Below are positions 27,543 to 37,524 of a DNA stretch of 64,000 bases, piece after piece. Position 1 is the stretch's first letter. Each line of letters opens with the position of its first letter. Source of the DNA: Croceivirga sp. (GTDB taxonomy: Bacteria; Bacteroidota; Bacteroidia; Flavobacteriales; Flavobacteriaceae); assembly GCA_028284665.1 (NCBI GenBank), contig JANQRG010000042.1:171665-235664 (forward strand). Reading direction: 5' to 3'. Below the pieces are notes generated by a model. The model made no database searches. It was not told where the DNA came from and saw nothing but the letters and a program-made list of their open reading frames with translations. The position numbers and the translations under genes were made by a program.

Positions 27543-27956
27543 CTATTGAACCACCCAATCATCCTTGTAATCTACTTTATAGGAACCAAATCTCCTTTTA
27601 AGCTCGTCTTCAACAGGTTTGGCCTTGGCCAAGCCTTCAAGCTCATACGCATTGGGTGTTCCATCTTCATTGAAATAATAGTCACGTGTTGGTTCAGTAG
27701 CAAATACCCATAGCAACCCTAGTTTATCCTTATACTCCCCTCTGACCGATTTGATCAAATGACCCTTTATCATAAAGTGCTTTTCATACTCCGGTATGAC
27801 ATGGTTAACGAAAAATTCTTGAAACTCTTCCATGCTTACCCCGTCGTTGAGTTTTACATCCATGACGTGTAAACCAATCAAATTGTCCCTTTGCAAGGAT
27901 TGTCCGAAAACCCCAAAGGTGCTTGCAAGTAATAAGAAAATGATAATTTGCTTCAT
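27543..27956 (-). CDS. Secreted hypothetical protein
   Basis: A 137-residue protein with a clear signal peptide (MKQIIIFLLLASTFGVFGQ). The mature part has a ferredoxin-like pattern (GLHVMDVKLNDGVSMEEFQEF, GLLWVFATEPTRDYYF) resembling stress-responsive dimeric alpha/beta-barrel proteins. No specific family is recognised with confidence. Confidence 0.75.
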   Translation of the reverse strand: MKQIIIFLLLASTFGVFGQSLQRDNLIGLHVMDVKLNDGVSMEEFQEFFVNHVIPEYEKHFMIKGHLIKSVRGEYKDKLGLLWVFATEPTRDYYFNEDGTPNAYELEGLAKAKPVEDELKRRFGSYKVDYKDDWVVQ

Positions 27957-28068
27957 ATCAGTTAATTTAATGTTTCATGAGTAAAAAATAGTATGACGAC
28001 ATTTTGTGTTGTAAAGACCTGTCATTTAAAAATCGATTCTGCCGCAATCAATAGCTAGCGTTTTACGT

Positions 28069-28500
28069 TTACAACTTCTTAAATTCCACAATTTGCATTG
28101 AAGAACCTGAGTAGAATCCCATCCAAAATACCTCCCAAATATGTCCGTCAAGGTCGTTAAAAGCCCTGTAATACATGAAACCATGGTCTTGAGTGGATCG
28201 GACTTCCGTTCCACCCGAAGCTATGGCAACATCAACCAGTTTGTTCACTTCTTCCCGGCCGCCAACAGATAGGGCATTAATTGCTTTAGGCGTTTTTTTA
28301 GGATGTGATACTTTATTAGACGTCAATTGTTCGAATTTATCAGGGCTCAACAATGTGATATAGATGTCATCGGATACTATCACAGTAGCTGAAGTTTCAT
28401 GATCCAATTGCTCATTAATCGAAAACCCAAGATTGCGGTAAAAATCCTTCGATTTCTTCAGATCTCTTACAGGTAGGTTTACGAAGATTTGCTTTATCAT
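28069..28500 (-). CDS. VOC family protein (glyoxalase-like)
   Basis: A 143-residue VOC protein beginning MIKQIFVNLPVRDLKKSKDFYRNLGF. Its C-terminal strand has FNDLDGHIWEVFWM, close to the DPDGHxWE pattern of PhnB/glyoxalase-like subfamilies. The sequence around 28450-28500 is intact. The substrate is unknown. Confidence 0.88.
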   Translation of the reverse strand: MIKQIFVNLPVRDLKKSKDFYRNLGFSINEQLDHETSATVIVSDDIYITLLSPDKFEQLTSNKVSHPKKTPKAINALSVGGREEVNKLVDVAIASGGTEVRSTQDHGFMYYRAFNDLDGHIWEVFWMGFYSGSSMQIVEFKKL

Positions 28501-28547
28501 ATTTTACCTTCTAAATTTTCTATATTTCTTATGGCCATAACATCACC

Positions 28548-30962
28548 TCAGTTCAATCGCTCTTGTTCTTCTTCGGAACCGGATTCCCGCTCTCTTTTGT
28601 CCCGGTCGGTATTGCTTCCAAAGGGCATGGAAAAGCTCAACCTTACAATAGGTCCCTCATTGTCGAACAACCAGTCATAAAAGATATCATCCTGTGGATT
28701 GTCCCCAACAAAGTTCCATTCGCTACTGGTATCAAAAATGTCTGTGACATTTAAGGCCAAGGATGCCCCTGATTGGAATCTTTTCCGAATACCAATGTCC
28801 AGTGTGGGTCTGGGTTCAGTCCTTATGATACCTTCATATTGTGCTGAATTGAGTTCTCCGGAGATCTCAGCATCAAAGCTCTTGCCCAAATCAAAGCTTT
28901 GTACCGTGGTAAAAATGAAACTGGAGTTCCTTTCAGTTACGGGAGCACCATCCAGTAGTGGTATTTGATCCAGATAGTTCAAAAGGAGGTTGTACCTGCT
29001 GGACCACCAGGAGTTGATTTTCCAGGGCAGATCAGCTGTAAATGCCACGACCCTGTTCTCCTCTCCCTGTTGTGCCTTGAATACCAGTGCTTCCGGGTCG
29101 CCCTCTAGTACGGCCTGCCAGTTGAAAATAGGGTCTCTCGTATCGGTATATTGCAGACTAAGGTTCAGTCTTTTATAGCGGTGATCCAATTTGAATTGGT
29201 TTGAGATTGCTGGGATCAGGTTTGGATTTCCGGTGAACAGGGTGTTCTGATTATAGAAATAGAAAAAAGGTGCCAGGTTCAAAAAACTGGGCCGTTCAAT
29301 ACGTTGCACATAGGAGAAGTTCCATTCGTTATCTTCATTCTTGCGGTAGTTTAGGGATACACTGGGAAATAGATTATTTTGGATGCGGTCCACAATCTGT
29401 CCCTGGTCAAGAGCGCTGAGATCAAGGTGATAATTTTCATAGCGCAATCCGGTCCTGATCAAAAGTTTAGGATTGGCCTGAAAGTCCGTGGACAGGTAGG
29501 CCGCGTAAATCGCTTCGTCCAATTCGAAAAGATCCGTAAAGCGGTCGTCCTCAACAAAGTCATCCCCAATTAGGTTGGATACCTCTACATCATTCTCGAA
29601 TTCGGAAAGGGCTACTTTGGCCCCGGTTTCCAATGTTAATTTTTCCGTAAGCTCTGTACTAAAATCCAATTTGAACACATTGATGTCCAAAGGGGTCTGC
29701 GTATCTGAAATAAAGTCACTGACTTCTTCGCTGCCATCGTCGAATATTCCAAGAACGTTATAATCCGTTGGGTTCTCGCGCTCAAAACCAATATTGTCAT
29801 AATCAAAGCTTATGTTGGATGTTTCCGAAAATTCATGCCTGACGTTTAGGTTCAATAGTGTCCTAAACAAAAAGTTCTCCTCAACACTCTCTACAAACTC
29901 GACGAAATTGCCTGTATTGGTACTACGGATATCGGATTCGGATATAGCATCCATGGTCCAGTCACGAATATTAAAGGAGGCCAGTACCCCAATGGTGGTA
30001 CGTTCATTAAGGTGATAATCCAGTCCTGCCTCCCCGGTATAAAGGCCCATAAATGGACGCCTGGCGGATGTCAGGTCCATGACAACCCGTTCTTCGGTGG
30101 TATCATAATCCGCGAAGACCACCACATTTTCAATGAGATTGCCCAGGTTGCCCGAAGCATTGGCGAAAAAGTAAATCTTATCTTTTTGGTAGCTCAGGTT
30201 CAGGGAGCCCCCATACTTGGCACGGTCACCATACGCAGTGTTAACGGAGTATGTCCCAACCCAGCCCTCACCACTTTTTCGAATTGTGGTGATATTGATT
30301 ATTCCTGCAACACCTTGCGCATCATAGCTTGCCGGTGGTGATGTGATGAGTTCAATGGTATTAATATTGTCGGCGGGCATATTGTCCAGAAAGCTTAACA
30401 GCTCCGGCATCTCCATACGCATCTGTTTGTCATCCATCATGACCAGTATACCCTGTTTTCCCATCATACTGATTTGATTGGTAGAACGGTTCACGGTGAC
30501 CGAAGGAGCCTTGGACAAAACGTTTAGGGCCGTATTGCCAGCGCTGGAGACAGCACCCTGTACATTGACCACAGTCCGGTCAATCTTTTGTTGGATCAGT
30601 GGCCGTTCACCCCTAACCACCACCTCGGATAGCATTTGTGTATCCAATTCCAACGATATCGTGCCAAGGTCAGTGGAGTTGTTTGGAGGTATGGATGCTG
30701 AGAAAAAGTCCTTGTAGCCTATAAGCGTTACCTGAACCAGGACCGGTTCTTCTGCACTGTTCATGAGTTCAAACGTACCCTCTTCAGTGCTAATAGTGCC
30801 AGTGATCATTGTACTGTCCTGGGCCTTTAGTAAGAGTATGTTGGCAAAGGATACCGGGGTATTCTGTTCGTCCATGACCAATCCGGTAATAGATTGTTGG
30901 GCAATCAGGGCAGTATTGGCAAAGAGGGCGATGACCCTAAAAAGGAAGAGTAGATTCCTCAT
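28548..30962 (-). CDS. Outer-membrane beta-barrel (TonB-receptor-like) family protein
   Basis: About 804 residues from ATG 30962, which gives a signal peptide (MRNLLFLFRVIALFANTALIAQQ). ATG 31028 would add an unlikely 22-residue leader. Domains in order are a carboxypeptidase-regulatory-like domain (ITGLVMDEQNTPVSFANILL), a plug with MLSEVVVRGERPLIQQKID and NINTIELITSPPASYDAQG, and an OMP_b-brl_3-type barrel ending FSMPFGSN plus a charged Glu/Arg tail. No SusD is adjacent, so it is not a classical glycan pair. It is divergent from the LytS/LytTR pair at 31182. Confidence 0.88.
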   Translation of the reverse strand: MRNLLFLFRVIALFANTALIAQQSITGLVMDEQNTPVSFANILLLKAQDSTMITGTISTEEGTFELMNSAEEPVLVQVTLIGYKDFFSASIPPNNSTDLGTISLELDTQMLSEVVVRGERPLIQQKIDRTVVNVQGAVSSAGNTALNVLSKAPSVTVNRSTNQISMMGKQGILVMMDDKQMRMEMPELLSFLDNMPADNINTIELITSPPASYDAQGVAGIINITTIRKSGEGWVGTYSVNTAYGDRAKYGGSLNLSYQKDKIYFFANASGNLGNLIENVVVFADYDTTEERVVMDLTSARRPFMGLYTGEAGLDYHLNERTTIGVLASFNIRDWTMDAISESDIRSTNTGNFVEFVESVEENFLFRTLLNLNVRHEFSETSNISFDYDNIGFERENPTDYNVLGIFDDGSEEVSDFISDTQTPLDINVFKLDFSTELTEKLTLETGAKVALSEFENDVEVSNLIGDDFVEDDRFTDLFELDEAIYAAYLSTDFQANPKLLIRTGLRYENYHLDLSALDQGQIVDRIQNNLFPSVSLNYRKNEDNEWNFSYVQRIERPSFLNLAPFFYFYNQNTLFTGNPNLIPAISNQFKLDHRYKRLNLSLQYTDTRDPIFNWQAVLEGDPEALVFKAQQGEENRVVAFTADLPWKINSWWSSRYNLLLNYLDQIPLLDGAPVTERNSSFIFTTVQSFDLGKSFDAEISGELNSAQYEGIIRTEPRPTLDIGIRKRFQSGASLALNVTDIFDTSSEWNFVGDNPQDDIFYDWLFDNEGPIVRLSFSMPFGSNTDRDKRERESGSEEEQERLN

Positions 30963-31181
30963 TTTCAGATTGTTTCCCTCTAAAGTATATTCCCTGATAA
31001 TCAGGTCAATCCGAAAAAGGATGTACAACCTATAACGGGGTAAAAGTTCGATATAGAACTGGCTTAATGTCGTCTGTAATGCTTCATCTGTTTTTTAAAA
31101 CAGAAATAGTGTAGTTAGTACTTTAAAGACCATAACTTCTCCAAAAAATCACTTCTTTTGAGTATATAAGCCAATTGACGG

Positions 31182-32222
31182 ATGTTTTCGCTGGAAAGGG
31201 AATATGCTGGCTGGCCGCCGGATAGAATTGCAAGGCATATCCTCTATTGGGGTTTTTGGGTCACCTTCTATTGCGTGCTCAATGCCGCGTACCAGAGGAC
31301 GGGTTACTTGCAGTGGTTATGGTTGGAACTGATGTTCATGACCGTTAAGATTCCCTATGCCTATTTTGTAGCGTATTTTTTGTTTCCCAGGCTACTCCCA
31401 CGGAAAAGGTATATACTACTGTTCGCTCTTGTGCTGCTATCTGCATTTGTAGGCGTAGGGTTCATGGTGGTACTCCTTAAAATGTTCCCTCAGTTTGCAA
31501 GTGGGCAGCCTTCGATCTTTTGGTCTGCAAAGAGTATTTTCAGGGCACTGGATCTTGTTTATGTAGCCTCTTTGGTCGTAGTGGTGAAGATGATACAGCG
31601 TTTTTTTCGGCAAGAACGGATGAATGAACGTCTAAAAGCTGAAAAAATTGGTTCCGAACTACAGATGCTTAAAAACCAACTACAGCCGCATTTTCTACTG
31701 AACACTTTGAACAACATCTACGGCCTGGTTTTAGATGGCGATAAAAAAGCGGGCAATGCGATAATTCAACTATCCAACATCATCAACTACATGTTATACG
31801 ATTGCAATGTGGACCGGGCCGAACTACAAAAGGAAATTGGTCTTTTGAAGAACTATCTGGAGCTGGAAAAAATCCGATATGGAGAACGACTGGACCTGTC
31901 CTTTGAAGTGGAAGGGGATATGGCCGACCACCAAATTGCGCCTTTATTACTGATCCCTTTTGTTGAGAACTCCTTTAAGCACGGTGTTTCCCAAAGCCAG
32001 GGGAAATCATGGGTGCGCATATTGATCCAGATAAATGGAAATCAATTCTCCTTTCAAATAGAGAACAGCATAGCATCCGCTACTGAAAGTACCCCTACAT
32101 TAAAAAGTGGAATAGGCCTGGAAAACGTGAAAAAGCGCTTAAGGCTTATCTATCCCAGCGCCCATCAACTGGACATCAGGCCGGGTGAAACTTTTTTGGT
32201 AAACTTAAAGATTGATTTATGA
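31182..32222 (+). CDS. LytS/YehU-type sensor histidine kinase
   Basis: A 346-residue kinase with four predicted membrane helices in the first 140 residues, then a coiled linker and the His_kinase domain (LQPHFLLNTLNNIYGL, containing the phospho-accepting His). The HATPase motif is LLLIPFVENSFKHGV, with a C-terminal GIGLENVKKRLRLIYP. Its stop overlaps the response-regulator start as ATGA. The partner regulator is interrupted, so the pair may be non-functional. Confidence 0.92.
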   Translation: MFSLEREYAGWPPDRIARHILYWGFWVTFYCVLNAAYQRTGYLQWLWLELMFMTVKIPYAYFVAYFLFPRLLPRKRYILLFALVLLSAFVGVGFMVVLLKMFPQFASGQPSIFWSAKSIFRALDLVYVASLVVVVKMIQRFFRQERMNERLKAEKIGSELQMLKNQLQPHFLLNTLNNIYGLVLDGDKKAGNAIIQLSNIINYMLYDCNVDRAELQKEIGLLKNYLELEKIRYGERLDLSFEVEGDMADHQIAPLLLIPFVENSFKHGVSQSQGKSWVRILIQINGNQFSFQIENSIASATESTPTLKSGIGLENVKKRLRLIYPSAHQLDIRPGETFLVNLKIDL

Positions 32223-32959
32223 AGTGTATGATCATTGAGGATGAGGAACCTGCCATCAAGGTTTTGGAAAGCCACATTAGTCACTTTTCTGATTTGGAAA
32301 TCCATAGTATCCATAACAATACAATGGATGCATTATCGGCTTTGCAAAAGGGTGAGGTAGATATTCTCTTCCTTGACATACAATTACCAAAAATTTCAGG
32401 CATTGAATTTTTAAAGGGCCTCAATATCAAGCCAGCAGTCATTTTGACCACTGCCCACAGGGAGTATGCCGTGGAAGGATATGAACTTGAAATCACGGAC
32501 TACCTTTTAAAACCTATTTCCTTTGAGCGCTTTGCAAAATCCCTGGCCAAAGCTTACAATTTTACGAACCGCAAACTGGAACGGGAACAGGGAAAGCCTC
32601 TGCTGTTCCACGGGAAGATTGAAAAAGGCTCGGCTTTTTCGGCACCGTTCATTTACATCAAATGCGAACGTGAGTATGTTAAGGTACTTCTGGAAGAGTT
32701 GCTCTTCGTGGAGAGTATTAAGAACCATATCAAGGTCGTGACCACTAAAGCCACTTTGCTTACCTTGATGAGCTTATCCCAAATGGAGGAAAGGTTACCA
32801 TAGAAACACTTTATGCGTATACATCGTTCATTTATCATTTCGCTTCATCATATTTCAAAGTTCAACCATACCTATGTAATCATTGAGAATAAGATGATTC
32901 CTATCGGGAGGCATTATAAACAAGCCTTTTTCAAAAGCGTTGAGGAGAGGAAGGTATAG
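32219..32959 (+). pseudogene. LytTR response regulator interrupted by in-frame TAG
   Basis: The frame starts at ATG 32219 with an intact receiver domain (MIIEDEEPAIKVLE, DILFLDIQLPKISG with the phospho-Asp, KPISFERF) and the first half of a LytTR DNA-binding domain (YIKCEREYVKVLL, LLFVESIKNHIKV). A TAG at 32801-32803 ends it after 194 residues. The same frame then continues with KHFMRIHRSFIISL and IPIGRHYKQAFFK up to a second TAG at 32957. These are the standard LytTR C-terminal strands, so one nonsense codon splits a 246-codon gene. The shortened product would lack half of its DNA-binding domain. Confidence 0.88.
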
Positions 32960-33113
32960 ACCGGACAGAAAAAACTCTATCGAGTCTTACTTTCAAGCTA
33001 TTTAAAGATTTTGACCTATAAGGAAAGAGTCCAATAAAACGGTAAGTTAATGAGACAGATTGAGAAAAAGGAACGAGTTCCTCAAAACTATTGGTTTTAG
33101 GGAACTGTTTTTT

Positions 33114-34268
33114 TTAATTTTTAGATTCGTCACACAACGTATAAAAAATTTGGTTTGCTATCCTACCTATCCATCTTCCCCCGCTCGACGTAAGAAATAC
33201 TACTCCGATCTTTTTCTCAGGTGAGAAATAGTACTCACAACCAAAACCATCAGCATCCCCCCCGTGATTATAATTTGTCCAGTTTCCTTCATTTTTCATA
33301 ATTAGCCCAAAGCCATAATACAAATCATTACGTCCCATTTCAACAGCTTGCTTTGTCAGAATCAGAGGGCTGTATGTGCCTTTTTCCTTATTCATTCTAT
33401 ATGCTTTTATTTGTTCCACAATCAATTTTGATAAATCGGTAGCATTGGAGTAGATAGCGCTTGCAGGAGTCGCCTTTCCCATTAAAGAAGCTTGTGTTTT
33501 TATCTCCCTATCATCTTTTCTATAAGGGGTAACCAAAAGGGATTTTTGATGGCTGTTCAAGGTAATACATGTATTATCTAGATCATAAACATTTGTAACA
33601 TAATTCGTTAACAAGGCGTCATAATCCATACCACTGACCTTCTCACAGATATAGCCAACTATTGCATAACCAGAATTTGAATATTTCCATTGTGTGTCTG
33701 GTACGTATTCTAATTCCATCTCATTAAGATCTTTTATTAATTCCTTTTCTGAGTATCCTTCCAGCCAAGCGTCGCCATCAATCCTTCTTTTATAGTTTGA
33801 ACAGGCATCATTAGGAATCCCAGCAGTATGTTGAAGTAAAGATCTTAGTTTTACTACATTTAGTCTTTTCGTAGATTGCTCGTTTAAAACATCTGACAAA
33901 TAGGTAGTTATAGGGTCATCTAGTTTAAGCTTCCCTTCTTTTATAAGATTATTCACAATAATGCCTGTGAACATCTTAGATTGAGAAGCAATTTGATAAA
34001 TTGAATTCTTATCTACACGAGTGATACTATTTCTTTCCATAGTCCCATACCCCTCAAACAAGGTAACTTTTCCATCTTCAATTAGTGCTATTGAAAGTGC
34101 CGGAATGTTATTTTCGGTTAACGTACTATCTATTTTTGCGTTTATCCAATTATAAGAATAATCACTCCTACTTTGTTTAGGTTCTGTGTGCTTTAAAGCA
34201 TTTTTTTGATTTTGTTTGCATCCAATAAAAAACAAAGTCCCTAAAATAATTATCACTATTTTTTTCAT
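33114..34268 (-). CDS. Serine hydrolase (class C beta-lactamase-like) lipoprotein
   Basis: About 384 residues from ATG 34268, giving a lipoprotein signal (MKKIVIIILGTLFFIGC). The frame also opens 13 codons earlier. Penicillin-binding/beta-lactamase motifs are S-Q-S-K (SxxK), Y-S-N and HGG near the C-terminus (YNHGGDADGFG). The usual role of the family is as an esterase or D-aminopeptidase-like enzyme, and sequence does not show lactam hydrolysis. The gene stands alone between intergenic stretches. Confidence 0.88.
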   Translation of the reverse strand: MKKIVIIILGTLFFIGCKQNQKNALKHTEPKQSRSDYSYNWINAKIDSTLTENNIPALSIALIEDGKVTLFEGYGTMERNSITRVDKNSIYQIASQSKMFTGIIVNNLIKEGKLKLDDPITTYLSDVLNEQSTKRLNVVKLRSLLQHTAGIPNDACSNYKRRIDGDAWLEGYSEKELIKDLNEMELEYVPDTQWKYSNSGYAIVGYICEKVSGMDYDALLTNYVTNVYDLDNTCITLNSHQKSLLVTPYRKDDREIKTQASLMGKATPASAIYSNATDLSKLIVEQIKAYRMNKEKGTYSPLILTKQAVEMGRNDLYYGFGLIMKNEGNWTNYNHGGDADGFGCEYYFSPEKKIGVVFLTSSGGRWIGRIANQIFYTLCDESKN

Positions 34269-34307
34269 CGATTTTCTCTTTATTCGGTTGCCAAAATGCT
34301 CAGGCAT

Positions 34308-34633
34308 ATTCCTTTTCTTATCGCGACGGTTTTAACTATATATCAAATAAGATCCAGTTTTGGTGGCAGAAATCTAAGGATAGTTTGTATACAAAAATAG
34401 TATCAGATTAGCCGGGCAAGCCTAGAGTCGTTGGAAGTTTTTCGGCAAAAAGGTGCAAGCTCCTCAGAACCATTCACTTTTCGAAATCTTAAGAAACCCC
34501 TTCGCGGAGAAGGTATTCAACCGGGAGAATGGTTATGACAGAATTTGATGAAGTCTATAAAATTCTTATGAGGACATCTAAATTTTTCCCGAATTCAATG
34601 TCCGGATTTTAGCAATTAACAGGTCTTATTTAT
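34308..34633. other. Intergenic region, nothing recognised
   Basis: About 325 nt between the divergent serine hydrolase and the 34634 gene. I see no ORF, RNA or repeat that I can support; promoters of both genes must lie here. Confidence 0.4.
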
Positions 34634-35377
34634 ATGAGACTATCCTTAATTGCTTTTACCTTGATTGCTTTTTCTGCTCTTTGTCAAGAAACCCAATCTT
34701 ATCGAGTAAGTTCTGAACTGAAGATTAACACAATTGGTTTTGCACCTATTCCGGCATTTTCCTTCGATTCTCCCATTATCAATCCAAGTATCGATCTCAA
34801 AATGAATAGGGTGAACTTTTCTAGTGATATTGCTATTGGATTAAATGGTAGGCCTTGGTTGCTTAATCTACGGACAAAGTACACCCTGGTGAAAAAGAAT
34901 AGATATAACCTAACCCTTGAGGCCAATCCCTTCCTGTTTTTTTATGAAGATGTGAATTCGTTATCCGAGACCATTATTGTGGCTCAACGAAACCTTAGTT
35001 TTATTCTAGGTTCAGAAATAGTTTTTTGGAAAAAAGCGGGATTAAGGTTTACATATCTAAATAACCAAGGGCTCGCCCCGGGGGCCTTATCAGGACATTT
35101 TTTTTCTTTGGGTCCGTTTTTTGGACCGTTGTACAGCGATAAAAATTTGAACATCCTGTTCAATCCGGATATCAACTATCTGAGTTTTGAGAAGGACATC
35201 AAAGGCTCTTTTGTAAACAGCTTTTTGATCATTGATTTTATCAAACTGCCATTTAAAATACAATTTCAAACGGTTAAAAAACTATGGGCCAATTTTGATG
35301 TATTTAATTTCAGTTGGAACGCGGGAATTGTCTGGAACTTTTTAAATAGTATTGAAACGAAAAAGACCAAACCATGA
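34634..35377 (+). CDS. Exported hypothetical protein
   Basis: A 247-residue protein with a signal peptide (MRLSLIAFTLIAFSALCQE). The rest is rich in alternating hydrophobic strands and aromatic residues and ends in WNAGIVWNFL, which resembles a small outer-membrane beta-barrel. No family is recognised. Its stop overlaps the start of the YCII gene by 4 nt, so it is probably co-transcribed with the ECF42 module. Confidence 0.65.
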   Translation: MRLSLIAFTLIAFSALCQETQSYRVSSELKINTIGFAPIPAFSFDSPIINPSIDLKMNRVNFSSDIAIGLNGRPWLLNLRTKYTLVKKNRYNLTLEANPFLFFYEDVNSLSETIIVAQRNLSFILGSEIVFWKKAGLRFTYLNNQGLAPGALSGHFFSLGPFFGPLYSDKNLNILFNPDINYLSFEKDIKGSFVNSFLIIDFIKLPFKIQFQTVKKLWANFDVFNFSWNAGIVWNFLNSIETKKTKP

Positions 35378-35721
35378 AAAAATTTATGTTGATTGTCAGG
35401 GAAGATCTTGAAAAAATAGGTAAAATGACCGATGAGGAACGATTCGCCAGTAGTCCGAATATGGTGGAATGGATAGATGGCCTTATCGAAAGTGGCAACT
35501 ATATTACTGGCACCCCATTGTTGATTGAGGGTCGTTATGTTGGCAAGGATTATGTACAATCCGATGGACCGTTTATAGAATCAAATGAAGGAATTTCAGG
35601 ATTTGATCTGATTTGGGCGGAAAATTTGGAACAGGCCACCGCTATCGCGCAAAGCTGTCCAATGGTTTTGATAGGTATGGCCATACGCGAGGTAAGGCCC
35701 GTTATTGATATGCCAACGTAA
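35374..35721 (+). CDS. YCII-related DGPF-domain protein
   Basis: A 115-residue protein of the YCII/DGPF family. The signature SDGPFIESNEGISGF is visible at about residues 65-79, after an N-terminal MKKFMLIVRED strand. DGPF proteins are the conserved partners encoded beside ECF42 sigma factors, which is exactly the arrangement here (2-nt gap). Their biochemical role is not settled. Confidence 0.92.
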   Translation: MKKFMLIVREDLEKIGKMTDEERFASSPNMVEWIDGLIESGNYITGTPLLIEGRYVGKDYVQSDGPFIESNEGISGFDLIWAENLEQATAIAQSCPMVLIGMAIREVRPVIDMPT

Positions 35722-35723
35722 AA

Positions 35724-36863
35724 ATGGATTTAAAAAGGGAAATAGAAGGTATTTACAAAGAATCCCATAATCACCTTGTAACTGTTTTGAGGCAAAAATT
35801 CGGTTTTCTGGACTTTACAATAGTGGAAGATTTGGTCCAGGAGGCATTTGCCAAAGCTTTGGAACAATGGTCAGGAAAAGGATTGCCAGAAAACCCTTCA
35901 GGTTGGCTATACCAATGTTGCAGGAACAATGCCATTGACCTTATCAATAAATCAAGAAGAAATGGGGAGTATTCTGACGACCAACTTGGCAAAGCGGAAA
36001 ACAGGCAGAACTTTGAAAATCAAATCAAGGATGGAAGGTTAAAAACCTTGTTTGATTGCTGTCATCCCAATTTAACACCGAAAGCGCAGGTTGTCCTAGC
36101 CCTTAAATATGTTCTTGATTTCAAAACGGAAACAATTGCCCGACAATTTGGAATAAGTAATGACGCTATTGAGAAAACGTTGTACAGAACGAGGCAAAAA
36201 CTGAAATCGGAAGGGCTTCCCTTAGACAACCTTCCGGATGAAGTTTGCAAAAAACGCCTTCCAGGTGTGCATAAAGCAATTTATGTATTGTTCACGGAAG
36301 GGTGGAAAAAATTTCAGGCCGATAAAAGATTGGTTGGACTATGTGAGGAAGCCCTGCTTTTGAATACCGAATTGATACATAGTTCCCTGGGTGACAACAA
36401 CACACTTGCATTGCAGGCATTGATGCTATTCAATATCGCTCGATTGGAATCCCGATTCGATGCCGAAGGCAAGCAAATTAGCATTGAACACCAAGACCGG
36501 GGTTTGTGGGATCACGAACTGATAAGGCTTGGCCATAACCATCTGGAGCAGTCGGAAAGCAACTATCTGTCATCGTATCATTTGGAAGCTGTGATTGCCT
36601 ACAAACACTGTTCGGCGAGGTCCTTCGCCGATACCGATTGGGAATCCATATGCAGATATTACGAAGTCCTGATCCAAATTCATCCCAACCCTTTTGTGGA
36701 AATCAACTATGCTATAGCCTTATATCATGCTGGTGATACAATGAAGGCACACAAGCGATTTGACAACTTAAAAAACAATAGATACCTCAATTCATCAAAA
36801 CTTTTGAAAAAAGCTATTGATGAGTTTAATATGAAAACCATATTTTCCTTGCAGAGTGGTTGA
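35724..36863 (+). CDS. ECF42-type RNA polymerase sigma factor
   Basis: A 379-residue ECF sigma factor. Region 2 includes DLVQEAFAKALEQW and GWLYQCCRNNAIDLI. Region 4 includes IARQFGISNDAIEKTLYRTRQKL. A long C-terminal extension of about 200 residues (FTEGWKKF, LALQALMLFNIARLESRFD, NPFVEINYAIAL) is the TPR-like domain typical of the ECF42 group. With the DGPF protein just upstream it forms the known two-gene module, which lacks an anti-sigma factor. The regulon is unknown. Confidence 0.93.
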   Translation: MDLKREIEGIYKESHNHLVTVLRQKFGFLDFTIVEDLVQEAFAKALEQWSGKGLPENPSGWLYQCCRNNAIDLINKSRRNGEYSDDQLGKAENRQNFENQIKDGRLKTLFDCCHPNLTPKAQVVLALKYVLDFKTETIARQFGISNDAIEKTLYRTRQKLKSEGLPLDNLPDEVCKKRLPGVHKAIYVLFTEGWKKFQADKRLVGLCEEALLLNTELIHSSLGDNNTLALQALMLFNIARLESRFDAEGKQISIEHQDRGLWDHELIRLGHNHLEQSESNYLSSYHLEAVIAYKHCSARSFADTDWESICRYYEVLIQIHPNPFVEINYAIALYHAGDTMKAHKRFDNLKNNRYLNSSKLLKKAIDEFNMKTIFSLQSG

Positions 36864-36981
36864 TGCCATTTTAAGTTGGACACTTTGAAAGAGCATAGCT
36901 TTATTTGAGCCTAACTGTCATAAAGGATCCTTAATGGTAAGTAAAATGACAAAATCTTGGTGTAACCAGATAGATACAATT

Positions 36982-37524
36982 ATGAAAACCAGCACAGATT
37001 GGATTAGAGAAATAGACTTGGTTACCGAAAAGTTCAAAGGGACTTTTTCTGATTTTACCCGAGGAGAAATGAACTTTAAGCCGGAAAAAAAGGTTTGGAG
37101 CATAGCCCAGAACATTGAACACGTCATTCTGTTGAACAGTTCCTATTTTGAATATTTCGAGGAAATCCGAAATGTGAACCATTCGCTGCCAGAAACTGAA
37201 GATTTGGATACCAAAGCTCAAGAATCGGTGATTGCTCTAAAACCTTTCACTAGTCCTCAAAGGCTTAAACGCACGAACACTTGGGATATTTGGCAACCCA
37301 AACAGGGTTTTATAGAAAAGAATATTTTACGAGATTTTGAAGAAAGTCAGCTTCAATTTAAGAACTACGTAAAGAGTTTCGAGGATTTACCTTTGTCAGA
37401 GACCTTCATAAGGTACCCCGGCCATTTGGACCTATTGTTCAAATTGGATGATTGTATCGAATTCTTGATAGAGCATGAAAATCGACATTGGAATCAGGTA
37501 GTTGAAATTGGGAGACATTCTTAA
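36982..37524 (+). CDS. DinB family protein
   Basis: About 180 residues from ATG 36982 (MKTSTDWIREIDLV), chosen over ATG 36934 because the family domain begins here. It shows the pattern WSIAQNIEHVILLNSSYF and a C-terminal CIEFLIEHENRHWNQV, with the metal-ligand His residues of DinB_2 proteins. It follows the ECF42 gene by about 120 nt on the same strand and could be part of the sigma factor's output. That link is inference. Confidence 0.85.
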   Translation: MKTSTDWIREIDLVTEKFKGTFSDFTRGEMNFKPEKKVWSIAQNIEHVILLNSSYFEYFEEIRNVNHSLPETEDLDTKAQESVIALKPFTSPQRLKRTNTWDIWQPKQGFIEKNILRDFEESQLQFKNYVKSFEDLPLSETFIRYPGHLDLLFKLDDCIEFLIEHENRHWNQVVEIGRHS

